Source: Gemmatimonas sp. UBA7669 | GTDB taxonomy: Bacteria; Gemmatimonadota; Gemmatimonadetes; Gemmatimonadales; Gemmatimonadaceae | Length of the DNA: 62,312 nucleotides | Reading direction: 5' to 3' | NCBI RefSeq assembly: GCF_002483225.1 | Contig: NZ_DLHL01000018.1 | Span: forward strand, 1-62,312 | In this document: piece after piece, positions 60,727 through 62,312 of the stretch | Layout of the letters: the number at the start of each line of letters is the position of its first letter | Numbering within the stretch: the stretch's first letter is position 1 | The notes under the pieces: generated by a model | What the model was told of the DNA's origin: nothing | What the model saw: only the letters and a program-made list of their open reading frames with translations | Database searches by the model: none | Position numbers and translations under genes: made by a program

Positions 60727-61485
60727 ATGCGCGTTCGTTCCCTTGCCTCGCTTGCCGCTGCCGCCCTGTTCGCCGCCAACACCTTGGGCGCCCAGGCCCC
60801 CACGTCGTCGGCCACGTCGGGCTATCTCGACTTTGTTGGCGCCAAGAGCGGAGCGCCGACCGTCAACGGCACCAGCATTGCCACCGGTCCCTACAACGCC
60901 AAGTTCGGGACCAGCGCGGCCGATGCCGCGGGCAAGACGGCGTTCGACGTCTACTGCTTTGACTGGCTGTCCAACGCCGGCGACGGCAAGGTGGTCATCC
61001 TCACGTTCACTGACTTGGTGAACCAGAACGGCGCCGTGGCCACGGGTCTCTACAACAAGCTCACCGGTGCCGCGGGTGCGTCCAACACGCTGAGCCTCGG
61101 CACGCTCAACTCGGCCGCGTGGCTGACAAGCAACATGAGCAGCGGCGCACAGAACCTGTGGGATGAGCAGCACGTCGCGCTATGGAACCTGTTCTGGAAG
61201 GACGGCGCCGGCAGCCCGGGCATGCCCGGTGAAGGCAACTACCGCGGCATCACCGACCCCAACAACACCGGTGGCGCGCTGTACTGGTACAACCAGGCCG
61301 TCGCCAACAGCGGCTATGATGCGTCCAGCTATCGCATCTTCGCGCCGGTCGACGCGCAGGGCAATTTCGTGAACAACCGTCAGGTGTTCATGGGTCAGGT
61401 GACGGAAGTGCCCGAGCCGGCCAGCCTCGCGCTCGTGGTGGTGGGCCTCGTCGGACTCGGTGCGGCGCGTCGTCGCAAGCGTTGA
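60727..61485 (+). CDS. PEP-CTERM exported protein
   Basis: 252 residues from ATG 60727; a TTG at 60712 is less likely. The signal peptide is LASLAAAALFAANTLGAQA. The mature domain is Asn/Gly/Ala-rich with CFDWLSNAGDGKVVILTFTD and LWDEQHVALWNLFWKDG. The C-terminus VPEPASLALVVVGLVGLGA then RRRKR is a clear PEP-CTERM signal. It is not closely similar to the PEP-CTERM protein at 57513 outside that tail. No classic ribosome site is visible. Confidence 0.9.
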   Translation: MRVRSLASLAAAALFAANTLGAQAPTSSATSGYLDFVGAKSGAPTVNGTSIATGPYNAKFGTSAADAAGKTAFDVYCFDWLSNAGDGKVVILTFTDLVNQNGAVATGLYNKLTGAAGASNTLSLGTLNSAAWLTSNMSSGAQNLWDEQHVALWNLFWKDGAGSPGMPGEGNYRGITDPNNTGGALYWYNQAVANSGYDASSYRIFAPVDAQGNFVNNRQVFMGQVTEVPEPASLALVVVGLVGLGAARRRKR

Positions 61486-61569
61486 GACAGCCACTGTCAT
61501 TCACTCGGCGCCGGCCCCGCGCCGCACAAAAAAAATCGGGGCACCGTGATGCAGTGCAGCCTGCAAACG

Positions 61570-61608
61570 AAACCGCCGCCCACTCGAACGTCGAGTGAGC
61601 GGCGGTTT
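61570..61608. terminator. bidirectional hairpin terminator
   Basis: AAACCGCCGC at 61570-61579 pairs with GCGGCGGTTT at 61599-61608, and ACTCGA with TCGAGT inside, over an ACG loop. It lies between the converging PEP-CTERM and fasciclin genes. The terminal AAA/TTT pairs give short U runs in both directions. Confidence 0.75.
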
Positions 61609-61632
61609 GCGCTTGCTGCGAAGTGTTCGCGC

Positions 61633-62121
61633 TTACTTGGCGGGCGGCAGGATCACCGCGTCGATCACGTGAATCACGCCGTTCTTGGCGAGGATGTCCG
61701 TCTTCACGATGTGGGCGTTGTTGATCATCGGCGTCTGGCCCATCACGGAGATCTTGGCCTCGCTGCCTTCGACCGTCTTGGCGCTCTTGCCGGCGAGCTT
61801 GAGCGCGTCAGCGGCCATCACCTTGCCGGCGACGACATGGTACAGCAGGACGCTCTTGAGCTTGGCCTTGTCCTTGCCGAGGGCTTCGAGCGTAGCGGCC
61901 GGAACCTTGGCAAACGCTTCGTCGGTCGGGGCGAAGACGGTGAACGGGCCGGGGCCCTTGAGGGTCTCAACCAGACCGGCATCGCCGAGGAGCTTGGCGA
62001 GGGTCTTGAACGAGCCCGCGGCGACGGCGGTCTCGACGATGTCCTTGTCCTGGGCCTGCGAGGTAGCGGGCGCGGCCATGGCCACCACGGCGGCAACGGC
62101 CAGCATCGACAGCTTGCGCAT
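61633..62121 (-). CDS. secreted fasciclin-domain protein
   Basis: 162 residues: a signal peptide (MLAVAAVVAMAAPATSQAQ) and one complete FAS1 domain. The H1 box reads GPGPFTVFAPTDEAFAKV, the middle YHVVAG, and the H2 box GVIHVIDAVILPP. AGGAG lies upstream of the start. FAS1 proteins mediate cell-surface or matrix adhesion. A palindrome 33 bp upstream of its start may control it. Confidence 0.94.
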   Translation of the reverse strand: MRKLSMLAVAAVVAMAAPATSQAQDKDIVETAVAAGSFKTLAKLLGDAGLVETLKGPGPFTVFAPTDEAFAKVPAATLEALGKDKAKLKSVLLYHVVAGKVMAADALKLAGKSAKTVEGSEAKISVMGQTPMINNAHIVKTDILAKNGVIHVIDAVILPPAK

Positions 62122-62153
62122 GATCGGAAATGCTCCTGAAAGTGTGTTTGAGA

Positions 62154-62171
62154 TAGGACCGACTGGTCCTA
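62154..62171. promoter_or_regulatory. perfect inverted repeat upstream of fasciclin gene
   Basis: TAGGACC at 62154-62160 and GGTCCTA at 62165-62171 are perfect inverted repeats around GACT, 33-50 bases before the fasciclin start. This is the position expected of an operator or a 5' leader hairpin. Confidence 0.5.
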
Positions 62172-62249
62172 CGGGTGATTTAACACTGAGATTGGGGACG
62201 CGGTTCCCGGGGTTTCCGCTTTGAGGCTGACGGTGGTGTGAGCGGCGAC

Positions 62250-62312
62250 ACAGCGGTTTTTCAGTGCCACCGCGGTTGCGGGAACCGAAACCGCAGTCCT
62301 TGACTGCAACCG
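62250..62312. repeat. family B partial copy at window end
   Basis: CCGCGGTTGCGGGAACCGAAACCGCAGTC, then TTGACTGCAACCG, repeats the left arm of the giant element at 36652-36690 with few changes. ACCGCAGT is at 62290-62297. The element continues past the window. Confidence 0.85.

Overview
This 62.3 kb window is high-GC bacterial chromosome. I see no rRNA, tRNA, transposase, phage or CRISPR genes. The gene content suggests a Gram-negative-type member of the Gemmatimonadota or a similar soil/water lineage: a caa3-type CtaG assembly factor, RND and EmrAB-type efflux with TolC partners, PEP-CTERM proteins, very long Big_2 (bacterial Ig-like) lipoproteins, fasciclin, and an ECF sigma/anti-sigma pair. 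No taxonomic marker gene is diagnostic by eye, so the lineage is an inference.

Layout. 0-6 kb: ctaG, an SRPBCC protein, a small membrane protein on the minus strand, then a coupled lipoprotein / HGSNAT-like acyltransferase / PBP4-type DacB cluster. 6-14 kb: two tandem minus-strand paralogous surface lipoproteins (12 and 4 Big_2 domains followed by many RWNGSSW propeller-like repeats). 14-17 kb: an aspartase fused to a cyclic-nucleotide-binding domain, divergent from a Tat-exported glycosylasparaginase. 17.6-28 kb: leuS, a hybrid membrane histidine kinase, a double-PDZ exported protein, and an RND adaptor plus pump. 28-37 kb: a PAS hybrid kinase, kup, and a minus-strand HD / ECF sigma / anti-sigma / Spy-like / TolC cluster. 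37-42 kb: a TetR / TolC / HlyD / DHA2-MFS export operon. 42-51 kb: housekeeping genes (ppiB, nth, polX, hydrolase, HEAT-repeat protein, M42 peptidase, half-size TauE, BtuF-like protein). 52-57 kb: a translationally coupled three-gene operon of a Big_2 lipoprotein with a cohesin-like C-terminus, a second cohesin-like lipoprotein, and a large zinc metalloprotease ending in a two-repeat dockerin module. 57-62 kb: two PEP-CTERM proteins, a secreted YtcJ-like amidohydrolase and a fasciclin protein.

Two things stand out. First, the intergenic spaces are filled with several families of long inverted repeats (families A-F in the entries), 50 to about 490 bp long. Nearly all lie directly against a stop codon. 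Several carry the 8-bp word ACCGCAGT/ACTGCGGT, and one family (C) folds as a multibranched stem present in four full and two partial copies. Within a copy the two arms match each other better than they match other copies, so pairing rather than sequence appears to be conserved. Second, the 52-57 kb operon looks like a cohesin-dockerin cell-surface protease assembly in an organism with no sign of a cellulosome.
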